Positions 23,078-31,836 of a DNA stretch of 38,961 nt are shown here, piece after piece (within the stretch, counting starts at the first letter, position 1; each line of letters opens with the position of its first letter). The position numbers were made by a program, and so were the translations under genes. The notes under the pieces are model-generated. The model ran no database searches. It saw only the letters and a list, made by a program, of their open reading frames with translations, and was not told the DNA's origin. Origin of the DNA: an uncultured Prevotellaceae bacterium (lineage in GTDB: Bacteria; Bacteroidota; Bacteroidia; Bacteroidales; Bacteroidaceae); contig CACWSX010000025.1 in the NCBI GenBank assembly GCA_902763615.1, forward strand, positions 1 to 38,961. Direction: 5' to 3'.

Positions 23078-23860
23078 ATGATGACGACATTGATTATAGG
23101 ACTGTTGATTCCATTACTAGGCACGATGCTCGGTTCCGCTTTTGTATTCTTTATGAAGGGCGAAATGTCCGTAAAGCTACAAAAGACATTGTTAGGCTTC
23201 GCATCGGGTGTAATGGTGGCGGCATCGGTATGGTCGTTGCTGATTCCATCGATGGATATGGTGGCAGACAGCGGACGGTGGTCGGTGTTTCCCGCCGCTA
23301 TAGGATTCCTGTTGGGTATAGGTTTTCTGCTGATGATAGACGAACTGACGCCTCACCTGCATATCGGAACAGACAAGCCCGAGGGCATGCAGTCACATCT
23401 TTCCAAGACGGTGATGCTAGCCCTAGCCGTCACCATTCATAATCTGCCTGAAGGTATGGCCGTAGGGGTGGTCTTCGCAGGAGTTGAGAGCAGCATCTCG
23501 AATATCTCGCTAGCTAGTGCCGTTGCCGTCGCATTGGGTATTGCCATTCAGAACGTGCCGGAGGGAGCTATTATCTCCATGCCTATGCGGGCAGAGGGCA
23601 ATTCCAAATGGAAATCATTCGCCATTGGCTCATTGAGCGGTGCTGTCGAACCTGTAGGTGCCGTTGCCGTCTTGCTGTTGGCTTCTTTGCTGATGCCTAT
23701 CCTACCCTACATGCTGGCTTTTGCTGCGGGAGCTATGTTCTACGTGGTTGTCGAGGAACTCATACCCGAAGCCTCCAATGGTCAGCACAGTAATCTTAGC
23801 ACCATCGGTTTCGCTGTCGGTTTTGTGCTCATGATGGTGCTCGACGTGGTGATGGGATAA
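23078..23860 (+). CDS. zupT: ZIP-family divalent metal transporter (ZupT-like)
   Basis: 260 residues with about eight membrane segments. Metal-binding family motifs: HNLPEGMAVGVVFAG (membrane segment IV) and QNVPEGAIISMPMRAEG (segment V), and VVEELIPEAS near the end. A TTG further upstream is in frame but lies within the promoter; the ATG at 23078 (or 23081) is used. ZIP proteins import Zn2+, Fe2+, Mn2+ or Co2+. The position beside a cobalamin locus suggests cobalt, but its independent promoter shows no riboswitch. Confidence 0.88.
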   Translation: MMTTLIIGLLIPLLGTMLGSAFVFFMKGEMSVKLQKTLLGFASGVMVAASVWSLLIPSMDMVADSGRWSVFPAAIGFLLGIGFLLMIDELTPHLHIGTDKPEGMQSHLSKTVMLALAVTIHNLPEGMAVGVVFAGVESSISNISLASAVAVALGIAIQNVPEGAIISMPMRAEGNSKWKSFAIGSLSGAVEPVGAVAVLLLASLLMPILPYMLAFAAGAMFYVVVEELIPEASNGQHSNLSTIGFAVGFVLMMVLDVVMG

Positions 23861-23862
23861 AG

Positions 23863-23897
23863 AATCCCCACCATTCATTCATAAAACAGTGGGGATT
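23863..23897. terminator. hairpin between convergent zupT and phosphoglucomutase genes
   Basis: AATCCCCAC (23863-23871) and GTGGGGATT (23889-23897) form a perfect 9-bp stem with a 17-base loop. T-rich sequence follows on both strands (TTTCCTTTAAG on +, CTTTAT on -), compatible with a bidirectional terminator. Confidence 0.6.
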
Positions 23898-23919
23898 TCC
23901 TTTAAGTAGAAAGATTTTC

Positions 23920-25665
23920 TTATAGATTCAGACTCTTTTTGATAGCCTCGATCTTTGCTTCTGCAGCCTTCGTGCAGCGCTCGTAATCAGCAGCGCCCTT
24001 GAACGAAGGATCTTTCACCTCAGTATAGAATTTAATCTTCGGCTCTGTGCCTGAGGGACGTACAGAGACTTTTGTGCCATCGTCGCAGAACCACTGCAGC
24101 ACATTCGACTTATCAGGCATATCGAGCTTCTCCACAGTGCCGTCGGCATTCTTGGCCTCCAACGAAAGGAAGTCTTTAGAGAGCACAATCTTCGAACCAC
24201 CCAGATCCTTCGGGGGATTGGCACGGAAATCAGTCATCATCTGCTTAATCTCGTCGGCACCTGTCTTACCCGGGCGAACCACGTTGATGGTCACTTCCTT
24301 AGAGAAACCATACTCCGCATAGATATTCATCAGCAGGTCGTAGAGCGTCATACCGTTGTCGCGAGCCCAAGCAGCAATCTCACAGATCAGACAGATAGAA
24401 GCTGGGGAGTCTTTATCACGAACCTTATCGAACGGCAGGAAGCCGAAACTTTCCTCACCACCACCGATATACTTCTTCTTACCTTCGTTGACACGGATCT
24501 CGTTAGCAATCCACTTGAAGCCTGTGTAGCAGTCCTTATATTCAACCTGATTCTTCTTGGCAATCTCAGCAATCACCTCAGTAGTCACGATAGTCTTAAC
24601 AAGGAACTCGTTGCCCTTCAACTGACCGAGTTTCTTCTTGTTGGCGATGATGTACCATGAGAACATCATACAAGTCTGGTTACCATTCAGTATCTCCCAT
24701 TCACCTTTCGAATTACGGCATACAATGGCCAGACGGTCGGCATCGGGATCGGAAGCAATCACAAGGTCGGCATTCAACTTCGTTCCGAGCTTCATACCCA
24801 GCGTCATAGCTTCTGCATTCTCAGGATTCGGGCTAACCACAGTCGGGAAATTACCGTCGATTACCATCTGCTCAGGCACCACGTGGATATTCTGGAAGCC
24901 CCAAGAGCGCAAAGCCATCGGGATAATCACACGACCTGTACCATGCATTGGCGAATAGACAATGTTGAGGTCTTTCTGGCGCAGAATGACATCCTGATCG
25001 ACCATCGCCTCCTTAACAGCCTGGATATAGTCCCAGTCCATCTCACCGCCAATGGGAATGATGAGATCCTTGTTGCCTTCAAACTTCACATCCTGGATCT
25101 TCACCTTGTTCACCTCGTCGATGATGCCTTTGTCGTGGGGGAAGAGTACCTGAGCACCATCGTCCCAATAAGCCTTGTAACCGTTGTACTCACGAGGATT
25201 GTGAGAGGCGGTGACATTTACACCGGCCTGACATTTGAGCTGACGGATAGCAAATGAAATCTCCGGTGTAGGACGCAGGCTCTCAAAAAGATAAACCTTG
25301 ATACCATTAGCCGAGAAGATATCGGCTACGGTCTCAGCAAACATGCGGCCGTTGTTACGACAATCATGACCTACCACCACCGAACTCTGCTTATCAGGGA
25401 AAGCCTTGTTGATATAGTTGGCAAAACCCTGTGTAGCCATACCCACGATGTACTTGTTCATACGGTTTGTACCAGCGCCCATGATACCGCGCAGACCACC
25501 TGTACCAAATTCCAAATCACGATAAAAAGCATCGATCAGTTCTGCCTTGTCGGGATTGTCCAACATGGCCTGAACATCTTTACGTGTCTCCTCATCAAAG
25601 GCGGGAGCCAACCATTCCTTTGCACGTGCCTCGCACTGAGCAATCAATTGAGCATTATCTGCCAT
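23920..25665 (-). CDS. phosphoglucomutase/phosphomannomutase (alpha-D-phosphohexomutase)
   Basis: 581 residues, four-domain PgcA/PMM2-like phosphohexomutase. Active-site Ser in VTASHNPREYNGYK, Mg-binding loop ASDPDADRLAI, sugar-binding GGEESFGFLPF, and phosphate-binding RPSGTEPKIKFY in domain 4. It interconverts hexose 1- and 6-phosphates in the cytosol, linking glycolysis with cell-envelope precursor synthesis. Monocistronic, with its own promoter and a shared terminator. Confidence 0.93.
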   Translation of the reverse strand: MADNAQLIAQCEARAKEWLAPAFDEETRKDVQAMLDNPDKAELIDAFYRDLEFGTGGLRGIMGAGTNRMNKYIVGMATQGFANYINKAFPDKQSSVVVGHDCRNNGRMFAETVADIFSANGIKVYLFESLRPTPEISFAIRQLKCQAGVNVTASHNPREYNGYKAYWDDGAQVLFPHDKGIIDEVNKVKIQDVKFEGNKDLIIPIGGEMDWDYIQAVKEAMVDQDVILRQKDLNIVYSPMHGTGRVIIPMALRSWGFQNIHVVPEQMVIDGNFPTVVSPNPENAEAMTLGMKLGTKLNADLVIASDPDADRLAIVCRNSKGEWEILNGNQTCMMFSWYIIANKKKLGQLKGNEFLVKTIVTTEVIAEIAKKNQVEYKDCYTGFKWIANEIRVNEGKKKYIGGGEESFGFLPFDKVRDKDSPASICLICEIAAWARDNGMTLYDLLMNIYAEYGFSKEVTINVVRPGKTGADEIKQMMTDFRANPPKDLGGSKIVLSKDFLSLEAKNADGTVEKLDMPDKSNVLQWFCDDGTKVSVRPSGTEPKIKFYTEVKDPSFKGAADYERCTKAAEAKIEAIKKSLNL

Positions 25666-25713
25666 AATTCTTCGTTTTTATTTGTTTTAGATTATACTTT
25701 AAATTCCAATTTA

Positions 25714-25721
25714 CAAAGTTA
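25714..25721 (-). promoter_or_regulatory. -7 promoter element of the phosphohexomutase gene
   Basis: Reverse-strand TAACTTTG, 48 bases before the ATG at 25665. No exact -33 TTTG at 20 bases. Confidence 0.5.
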
Positions 25722-25753
25722 CTAAGAATTTCGCAAAAATGTTCAATAAGGCA

Positions 25754-26938
25754 TTATCTTTTTTGTTTCTTTAAGATTATATCTATCTCATCAAACTGTT
25801 TACCCATGTTCAGATTGAAATAGATGCGATAGAGCGCAGGTCCCCATTTATTCTGTCCATCGGGCGCCAGAACACGGTATTTCTCCATATAAGGCATCGC
25901 ATTCTGATACATCTTCCTGATTTGCTTTTTATGACGCATAGGATCCATTCTCAAGGCAATGTTGACATAAGCCGTTCCTGCATTATAATAGGCTTCTGCC
26001 ATATCAGGATAGCGCTTGATCACACGATTAGAATAGTCAAGACTCTCAGCAAACTTCTCAAGCTTAAGTAACACCACTGACTTGGCAAAGAGGAAGAGCC
26101 GATTGGTGGAATCGGCCTTCAACGCCAGATTTGCCACCTCCAAAGCCTTCTCCGGCTGGTTCTGATAGCTATCCATCAGTCTGGGGAAGAAATAAGATGA
26201 TATCGGATAGTCGTTGAACCCCTGCCACAGCGTAGCGACATACATCGAGTCATCCTTCAATGACTTCCACGACTCCGCAATATACTGTAACGTCCAACTA
26301 CGCTTAGTTGAATCCTGCAGGGCCAGATTACGATAACGAAGCGCCATTATCGGCTCCTTCATCCGATAGCCGCTATACGTAGCCCAGTAGGCCGCTTCGG
26401 CCATACGCACCTCCTGCGAGAAATCATAGCCAGCAAACAACGGTTGGCGACGACAGTCGATATAGGTCTCAAAATAATCGAAAGCCTTTTTAAAATCCCC
26501 TTTCCTCACAAAATAGCTGCCTCCAAAGAAAAGGTTGGAACGATACCTCATCATATCACGGGCGACATCCTTGCGCAGTTCAGGATCCACTTTGCCCTTC
26601 TTATCGGGACGTGCATCGAGGGAGTCCATACGGAAGGAGATGGTAAACAGCCGGCGCACAATCGAAAAGAACTGGGCCGTATCCTGCTGTTTCTTCATAT
26701 AGAATTTCTCATTGGCCTGATCATACTGCTTCTGCACGCTCTGGAACCATATCTCATAGATACGTTTGTTTTCGCGATTGGCAGAGTCTTTCAGAAGGTC
26801 AGTCATCAGTTTCTCAGCCTTATCGAAATTCTTACCACTCTTCAGGTAAGTGCGTGCCTCACCGATCTGTTTGCGCTGGGCACAGACAGACAGCGTTACA
26901 AAGAGTGCTATGAATACCGTTATTTTCCTGAATTCCAT
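25754..26938 (-). CDS. exported tetratricopeptide-repeat-like protein
   Basis: 394 residues. An upstream in-frame start lies inside the promoter; ATG 26938 gives the signal peptide EFRKITVFIALFVTLSVCAQ. The mature protein is alpha-helical with degenerate TPR units, for example around EKALEVANLALKADSTNRLFLFAKSVVLL and the next repeat FAESLDYSNRVIKRYPDMAEAYYNAG. Such proteins are common in the Bacteroidetes periplasm and act as scaffolds. No catalytic motif seen; role unknown. The promoter is flanked by a perfect inverted repeat (26985-27016). Confidence 0.75.
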   Translation of the reverse strand: MEFRKITVFIALFVTLSVCAQRKQIGEARTYLKSGKNFDKAEKLMTDLLKDSANRENKRIYEIWFQSVQKQYDQANEKFYMKKQQDTAQFFSIVRRLFTISFRMDSLDARPDKKGKVDPELRKDVARDMMRYRSNLFFGGSYFVRKGDFKKAFDYFETYIDCRRQPLFAGYDFSQEVRMAEAAYWATYSGYRMKEPIMALRYRNLALQDSTKRSWTLQYIAESWKSLKDDSMYVATLWQGFNDYPISSYFFPRLMDSYQNQPEKALEVANLALKADSTNRLFLFAKSVVLLKLEKFAESLDYSNRVIKRYPDMAEAYYNAGTAYVNIALRMDPMRHKKQIRKMYQNAMPYMEKYRVLAPDGQNKWGPALYRIYFNLNMGKQFDEIDIILKKQKR

Positions 26939-26971
26939 TTTCCTTACCTTATTATATAAACAAAGCCGGTG

Positions 26972-26979
26972 CAAAGGTA
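26972..26979 (-). promoter_or_regulatory. -7 promoter element of the TPR protein gene
   Basis: Reverse-strand TACCTTTG, 33 bases before the ATG at 26938. Confidence 0.6.
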
Positions 26980-26984
26980 CGAAA

Positions 26985-27016
26985 TTATCCCGAAAGTCAA
27001 GTAACTATCGGGATAA
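26985..27016. promoter_or_regulatory. operator-like inverted repeat upstream of the TPR gene
   Basis: TTATCCCGA (26985-26993) and TCGGGATAA (27008-27016) are perfect 9-bp inverted repeats separated by 14 bases. Viewed from the TPR gene they occupy about -15 to -45, spanning the -33 position, a typical place for a repressor or regulator site. Confidence 0.45.
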
Positions 27017-27223
27017 AATACACATTATTTAATATTACTCCAATACCTATGCCCCAAAGGCTAGCGGCAGTCAAAGCGTATCTTCCAAACACCCGGGGAC
27101 TCAGACGGGAATCAAGGAGTCCTCGCCCACGTAGAATCGTCCGCAGTGAGTTTTGTATTAGACAAAAGAACAAAAGAAACATAAAAAAATGCATTCTGTT
27201 ATTCACAAGTCTGAAAAAAGTGG
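27017..27223. other. intergenic region between divergent TPR and pfkA genes
   Basis: No gene accepted. It contains an imperfect GGACTC...GAGTCC inverted repeat (about 27103-27122) of unknown meaning. A long reverse-strand open frame crossing this region is antisense to pfkA and is rejected. Confidence 0.4.
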
Positions 27224-27231
27224 TATCTTTG
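27224..27231 (+). promoter_or_regulatory. -7 promoter element of pfkA
   Basis: TATCTTTG followed by CA, 29 bases before the pfkA ATG. Confidence 0.65.
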
Positions 27232-27260
27232 CAACGTAAACGACCAAACACTATCCAATT

Positions 27261-28238
27261 ATGAGTAAAATAAAGACTATCGGAGTTCTGACGTCGGGCG
27301 GCGATGCCCCCGGCATGAACGCAGCGATCCGTGCCGTCACACGCGCCGGCATCTGCAACGGTTTTAACATCAAAGGTATCTACCGCGGTTTCGACGGCCT
27401 CATCAAAGGTGAGGTGAAACAGTTCACCACCGAGGATGTCAGCGGCATCATCACCCGGGGCGGCACCATCCTCAAAACAGTCCGCAGCAAGGAGTTCATG
27501 ACTCTTGAAGGGCGCCAGATTGCCTACGAGACCTGCCAAAAGGAGGAGATCGACGCCCTCGTGGTCATCGGCGGCAACGGCTCGCTGACAGGTGCCTGGA
27601 ACTTCGGCATGGAGTTCGACTTCCCCGTCATCGGTCTGCCCGGCACCATCGACAACGACCTCTACGGCACCGACGCCACCATCGGCTACGACACCACGAT
27701 GAACACCATCATGGAATGCGTCGACCGTATCCGCGACACCGCCAATTCCCACGAGCGCATCTTCTTCGTCGAGGTGATGGGCCGCGATGCCGGTTTCCTG
27801 GCACAGAACTGCGCCATCGCCTGTGGTGCCGAGGCTGCTATCGTCCCTGAGGAGACGACCGATGTCGACCAGTTGGCACAGTTCATGGAACGTGGCATCC
27901 GAAAGTCCAAGAAGTCGTGCATCGTCATCGTCTCCGAGAGTCCCAAGTGCGGTGCCCTTTATTATGCCGACCGTGTGAAGAACGAGTTTCCCGAGTTCGA
28001 CGTGCGTGTGTCCATCCTCGGCCATCTGCAGCGCGGAGGAAGCCCTTCAGCCCGCGACCGCATCCTGGCCAGCTGCACCGGTGTCGGTGCCGTCGAAGCC
28101 ATCAAGCAGGGCCAGCGCAATGTCATGATCGGCTATCGCAACAACGATATCGTCTATGTGCCCTTCACCGAGTGCATCCGCACCGACAAGCGCTTCGACA
28201 AACGCCTCATCAAGGTGCTCAACGAACTGAGCATCTAA
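27261..28238 (+). CDS. pfkA: 6-phosphofructokinase
   Basis: 325 residues, the length of bacterial ATP-dependent Pfk. [15 protein letters not shown] is the nucleotide-binding start, [19 protein letters not shown] holds the catalytic Asp, [10 protein letters not shown] and [12 protein letters not shown] are substrate/effector-site motifs. Oddity: the Mg/ATP motif that is GGDGS in E. coli Pfk (Asp103) reads GGNGS here (Asn106). Bacteroidetes often encode more than one Pfk, so this copy may differ in phosphoryl donor or activity. Codon use is rich in C at third positions, unlike most neighbours, as expected for a highly expressed gene. Confidence 0.92.
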   Translation: MSKIKTIGVLTSGGDAPGMNAAIRAVTRAGICNGFNIKGIYRGFDGLIKGEVKQFTTEDVSGIITRGGTILKTVRSKEFMTLEGRQIAYETCQKEEIDALVVIGGNGSLTGAWNFGMEFDFPVIGLPGTIDNDLYGTDATIGYDTTMNTIMECVDRIRDTANSHERIFFVEVMGRDAGFLAQNCAIACGAEAAIVPEETTDVDQLAQFMERGIRKSKKSCIVIVSESPKCGALYYADRVKNEFPEFDVRVSILGHLQRGGSPSARDRILASCTGVGAVEAIKQGQRNVMIGYRNNDIVYVPFTECIRTDKRFDKRLIKVLNELSI

Positions 28239-28268
28239 AGAGAGGGGAAAAATTCTTTTTCATAAGAA

Positions 28269-28307
28269 AAAAACTTAGGGAATTAAGTTGTTAAACTTAA
28301 TTCCCTA
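28269..28307 (-). terminator. intrinsic terminator of tRNA-Arg
   Basis: A perfect 14-bp stem, TAGGGAATTAAGTT (28276-28289) with AACTTAATTCCCTA (28294-28307) and a four-base loop, followed on the reverse strand by AGTTTTTTTC. Starts 10 bases after the tRNA 3' end. It may also stop pfkA transcripts coming from the other side. Confidence 0.85.
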
Positions 28308-28316
28308 CTTACTTTG

Positions 28317-28390
28317 TGATTCCGGCGGGATTCAAACCCACAACCTTCTGATCCGTAGTCAGATGCTCTATTCAGTTGAGCTACGGAACC
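28317..28390 (-). tRNA. tRNA-Arg (anticodon ACG)
   Basis: 74 nt on the reverse strand. Acceptor GGTTCCG pairs with CGGAATC (one G-U), discriminator A; D-arm contains AGCTCAACTGAATAGAGC; anticodon stem TCTGA/TCAGA encloses the loop CTACGGA (ACG); T-arm GTGGGTTTGAATCCCGC has the GTTTGAATC loop core. CCA is not encoded. It is flanked by its own promoter and terminator. Confidence 0.95.
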
Positions 28391-28413
28391 AATCCGTTTT
28401 TGTTTTGCGGGTG

Positions 28414-28445
28414 CAAAGGTACACACTTTTTTCGAACTGACCAAA
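28414..28445 (-). promoter_or_regulatory. full-consensus promoter of tRNA-Arg
   Basis: Reverse-strand TTTG (28442-28445), 20-base spacer, TACCTTTG (28414-28421), 23 bases before the tRNA 5' end. Confidence 0.8.
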
Positions 28446-28480
28446 TGTTTTTGGCACTTTTTTCGAAAAACGTGCATTTT

Positions 28481-29365
28481 TTACACGATTATGCGTGTTT
28501 TGTGATAATTTTCACGGAATTCTGAGGGGCTACAACCCTTCTTCTTGCGAAAAATACGATTGAAATTGCTCAGATTGTTGAAGCCGCAACCGTAGCCGAT
28601 CTCGGCTATCGAATGGGTACTATCGACGAGCATCCTGCTCGCATAACCCAGTCGCATGTCGATAATATAATCTGTCAGGTTACGACCCGTATGCAGTTTG
28701 AAGAAACGGCTGAAGGCACTGGGACTCATACCGGCGATGTCGGCCATGTCGTTCAGGCGGATCTCATTCATATAGTTCTGATTGATGTAGTTCTTCACCT
28801 TCAACACCCGTCGGCTGTCGCTGGCAACCTCCACCTTCGCGTAGCTGCTGGTGGCCAGAGCCCTTGCACCTGGGCAACGCGAGAGTTCATAGAGGATGCT
28901 GAGGAATTGCTGACAGGCATAGAAGCCATCCTTTATGGTGCTGAGTGTGCAGAGCATCGGATAGACCTTCATAATGGCATCCATCGGGAAACTCAGTCCT
29001 TTCTGTGCCTCGTGCATCATCTTCTGCATCGAAATGAACGGATTACGTCCGAAGATGGTATCGTCGGAGAAATCGATGTCAAAATGTATGGTTATCTCGT
29101 GGATATCCTCACTGGTACAGGTATTCTGTTCCCACACATGCTCCAAATCAGGTCCTGTGATCAGCACCAGATCGTAATCACCAATCACCTCGTTGGAATC
29201 GCCTACAATACGTCGCACGCCAGACGCATGCTCCACGAAGTTCAGTTCAAACACTTTATGGTTATGGATAGGATAAGTGAACTCTTTCTTACGCCTTTCG
29301 GCAATATAGAGTACATCCTTACCCGTCAGTTGGGTGATTTCATGTATGACCTTCGACTCAACCAT
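28481..29365 (-). CDS. AraC-family transcriptional regulator
   Basis: 294 residues. The N-terminal two-thirds is a cupin-like sensing domain beginning near FTYPIHNHKVFELNFVEHASG; the C-terminal 100 residues form the double helix-turn-helix of AraC proteins: NEIRLNDMADIAGMSPSAFSRFFK and ADSTHSIAEIGYGCGFNN-like SIAEIGYGCGFNNLSNFNRIFRKKKGCSPSEFR. The ligand is not predictable. It lies 16 bases downstream of dapA on the same strand and is probably cotranscribed with it. Confidence 0.9.
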   Translation of the reverse strand: MVESKVIHEITQLTGKDVLYIAERRKKEFTYPIHNHKVFELNFVEHASGVRRIVGDSNEVIGDYDLVLITGPDLEHVWEQNTCTSEDIHEITIHFDIDFSDDTIFGRNPFISMQKMMHEAQKGLSFPMDAIMKVYPMLCTLSTIKDGFYACQQFLSILYELSRCPGARALATSSYAKVEVASDSRRVLKVKNYINQNYMNEIRLNDMADIAGMSPSAFSRFFKLHTGRNLTDYIIDMRLGYASRMLVDSTHSIAEIGYGCGFNNLSNFNRIFRKKKGCSPSEFRENYHKTRIIV

Positions 29366-29381
29366 TCTCCTACCCCTTTTC

Positions 29382-30269
29382 TTAAATTTTGAGTTCTTTC
29401 AGAATCTCCGACATACGCTGCATATTCTTAATACGCATGGGCACGAGTGGCAGACGCAGAACATTCTCGATGAATCCCATCTCCGAGAGCATCGCCTTCA
29501 CACCTGCAGGATTGCCGTCGACGAAGAGTAGTGAGAACAGATCTGTGAAACGGTGATGGATCTTTCGGGCTGGATCATACTCACCACGCATCTGCAGACG
29601 AATCATCTTCGAGAACTCTTTAGGAAGGGCATTACCGATGACGCTGATCACACCCACGGCACCACAACTCACCATCGGGAAAGTCAGTGAGTCGTCGCCG
29701 GATATCACATCGAAGTCGTTTGGCTTGTTCTTGATAATCTCGTCCACCTGCTCCAGATTGCCACTGGCCTCTTTGATGGCCACAATATTCTGGCAGTCGC
29801 GAGCCAGACGGACGGTGGTAGCAGCTTGCATATTCACACCTGTACGACCTGGCACATTATACAACACCACGGGCAACTTTGTAGCCCCAGCAATTGCCTT
29901 GAAGTGCTGATAGAGACCTTCCTGTGAGGGTTTGTTGTAATAGGGACAGACACTCAGGATGCCGTCAATTCCCCGGAAATCACCATTCTTCAGTTCCTCC
30001 ACGACAGCCGCCGTGTTATAACCGCCACAGCCCATCAGAATGGGCACGCGCCCCCGGACATAGTCCACGATGGTGTCCTTGATCTTCTGTTTCTCAGCAG
30101 GGGTGAGTACAGGTGTCTCTCCAGTTGTCGCAAGAATACAAAAGAAGTCGGCACCGTTGCTGAGCTGATAGTCCACCAGACGTATCAGAGCCTCGTAGTC
30201 AACGGAGCCGTCTTCCTTGAACGGGGTTATAAGGGCGATGCCCAGTCCCTTGAATATATTGTGTACCAT
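29382..30269 (-). CDS. dapA: 4-hydroxy-tetrahydrodipicolinate synthase
   Basis: 295 residues, standard DapA length. Schiff-base Lys in IVAIKEASGNLEQV, catalytic Tyr in VVLYNVPGRTGVNM, Thr pair in LATTGETPVL, all in family positions. It condenses pyruvate with aspartate semialdehyde as the first step toward lysine and diaminopimelate. ATG 30269 is used: an upstream in-frame start overlaps the -7 box at 30317-30324. Confidence 0.93.
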   Translation of the reverse strand: MVHNIFKGLGIALITPFKEDGSVDYEALIRLVDYQLSNGADFFCILATTGETPVLTPAEKQKIKDTIVDYVRGRVPILMGCGGYNTAAVVEELKNGDFRGIDGILSVCPYYNKPSQEGLYQHFKAIAGATKLPVVLYNVPGRTGVNMQAATTVRLARDCQNIVAIKEASGNLEQVDEIIKNKPNDFDVISGDDSLTFPMVSCGAVGVISVIGNALPKEFSKMIRLQMRGEYDPARKIHHRFTDLFSLLFVDGNPAGVKAMLSEMGFIENVLRLPLVPMRIKNMQRMSEILKELKI

Positions 30270-30316
30270 AGAGTATGAATTTGCATTGAAAAGCGGCAAA
30301 GTGCCGAAATCGGGTG

Positions 30317-30324
30317 CAAATTTA
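30317..30324 (-). promoter_or_regulatory. -7 promoter element of dapA
   Basis: Reverse-strand TAAATTTG followed by CA, 47 bases before the ATG at 30269. Confidence 0.55.
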
Positions 30325-30390
30325 CACAATTTTATTCAGAAACGCATCATTCCGCCCCTATTTTTTGCAAAAAAGTATTATTCTGACTTA

Positions 30391-31344
30391 TTATTCCGAC
30401 TTAAACAAGTCTTTAATACCGCCAATCGATCCGAGCAGGTTCGTAGCCTCGTAAGGCAGGTAGACGGTCTTGGTCTTGTCGCCCTCAGCCAGTTCCTGCA
30501 TCATCTGGATATACTTCTGGGCCAGCAGATAGTTGGCGGGGTTCGTCGATTTACCCACAGCCTCGGTTATCAGTTCGATGGCCTTGGCCTCAGCCTCTGC
30601 CTTACGGATACGTGCCTGAGCCTCACCTTCTGCCTCGAGGATAGCCTGGTCTCGGGCTGCCTGGGCCTTGTTGATGATAGCGGTCTTCTCACCTTCAGAT
30701 GCCAGGATCTCAGCGGCTTTCTGTCCCTCAGAGGTAAGAATCTGCGCACGCTTGTTACGCTCTGCCTGCATCTGCTTCTCCATTGCTGTCAGCACAGAGT
30801 CGGGAGGTGTGATGTCCTGCAGCTCCACGCGGTTCACCTTCACGCCCCACTTGTCGGTGGCATCGTCGAGCACAGCGCTCAACTTCTTGTTGATGGTGTC
30901 ACGCGAGGTCAGTGTCTCGTCGAGTTCCAACTCACCGATAATGTTACGAAGGGTTGTCTGCGTCAGTTTCTCGATAGCGTTAGGCAGGTTGTTGATCTCG
31001 TAGGTAGCCTTGAAGGGATCCACAATCTGGAAGTACAACAGGGCGTTGATTTCCGTCTGCACGTTATCTTTGGTAATCACGTTTTGCTTGGGGAAGTCAT
31101 ACACCTGCTCACGCAAATCAATAGTGGTCGAATACTGGTAGCGTCCGTGATTCAGCACCACGATCGACTTGGCGCGGTCGATAAACGGGATGATGATGTT
31201 GATACCCGGTTTCAGTGTAGCGTAGTAGCGTCCGAGGCGCTCCACGATTTTCGTTTCCGACTGAGGGATAATCACAAGGGCCATCTTTGCGAACAGAATC
31301 ACGCAAACCACGATGGCAATCAGTACATAAGTCATAATGTCCAT
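30391..31344 (-). CDS. SPFH/band 7 (stomatin-like, QmcA-type) membrane protein
   Basis: 317 residues. A single N-terminal membrane anchor (VLIAIVVCVILFAKMALVII), then the SPFH domain starting VPQSE-like IIPQSETKIVERLGRYYATLKPG, and an Ala/Glu/Lys-rich coiled coil from about 190 to 265 (AERNKRAQILTSEGQKAAEI onward), ending in a hydrophobic tail. These proteins form large oligomeric rings in membrane microdomains and pair genetically with NfeD, as here (30 bases downstream of nfeD). Possible roles are protease regulation and membrane organisation. Confidence 0.92.
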   Translation of the reverse strand: MDIMTYVLIAIVVCVILFAKMALVIIPQSETKIVERLGRYYATLKPGINIIIPFIDRAKSIVVLNHGRYQYSTTIDLREQVYDFPKQNVITKDNVQTEINALLYFQIVDPFKATYEINNLPNAIEKLTQTTLRNIIGELELDETLTSRDTINKKLSAVLDDATDKWGVKVNRVELQDITPPDSVLTAMEKQMQAERNKRAQILTSEGQKAAEILASEGEKTAIINKAQAARDQAILEAEGEAQARIRKAEAEAKAIELITEAVGKSTNPANYLLAQKYIQMMQELAEGDKTKTVYLPYEATNLLGSIGGIKDLFKSE

Positions 31345-31374
31345 AATTTAAATTGATTGATTAATACTTTTTCA

Positions 31375-31824
31375 TTATTCACTAACCACTGTTATAATGG
31401 TGCTCTCGCGGCCTACCACGCGCACGTTCCGGCCTTCGGGAATATCAGCGGGCTCGTTGGTCACGGCCTTCCAGATGTCACCGTCAATCTGTACGCGGCC
31501 GAAGCCGTCGGCCTTGACGGTCTCCACCACCCTGCCCTTACGGTCAATCAGCGCGTCGGCATTACTCACACGGTTGTCCTCGCCCTTATGCAGGTAGCGC
31601 TGGGCAAAGGGTCGCACCCAGAAGAGGCTGATGAGCGTGAACACGGCAAACATCAGCAGCTGCAGATAGATACCGCCGCCCAGAGCTGCCGTGATGGCGG
31701 CAAATACCGATCCTATGGAGAAGCAGATGATGAAGAAGTCGCCTGCTGTAAGCTCCAGGATCAGACAGACTACGGCCACGACGGCCCACATCTGCCACAA
31801 GTGTTGTGCTAAATACTCAATCAT
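31375..31824 (-). CDS. NfeD-family membrane protein
   Basis: 149 residues: short NfeD1b-type, with about three membrane segments in the first 85 residues (MWAVVAVVCLILELTAGDFF, FSIGSVFAAITAALGG and a third) and a C-terminal OB-fold with RKGRVVETVKADGFGRVQIDGDIWKAV. NfeD proteins accompany SPFH proteins; the order here is nfeD then SPFH in one operon. Starts 12 bases after the upstream HTH gene. Confidence 0.9.
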   Translation of the reverse strand: MIEYLAQHLWQMWAVVAVVCLILELTAGDFFIICFSIGSVFAAITAALGGGIYLQLLMFAVFTLISLFWVRPFAQRYLHKGEDNRVSNADALIDRKGRVVETVKADGFGRVQIDGDIWKAVTNEPADIPEGRNVRVVGRESTIITVVSE

Positions 31825-31836
31825 AGTCGTATCGTT

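Noticed and set aside
26997-28025. 342-codon reverse open frame opposite pfkA
   Set aside because: Antisense to a well-conserved phosphofructokinase; composition reflects third-position bias of pfkA and shows no family motifs.
28283-28477. 64-codon reverse open frame containing VAQLNRASDYGSEGCGFESRRNH
   Set aside because: It lies across the tRNA-Arg gene; this peptide pattern is a known artefact of translating tRNA genes.
30217-31356. 379-codon forward open frame over the SPFH gene and dapA promoter
   Set aside because: Antisense to a clear SPFH protein; leucine- and histidine-rich shadow with no domain.
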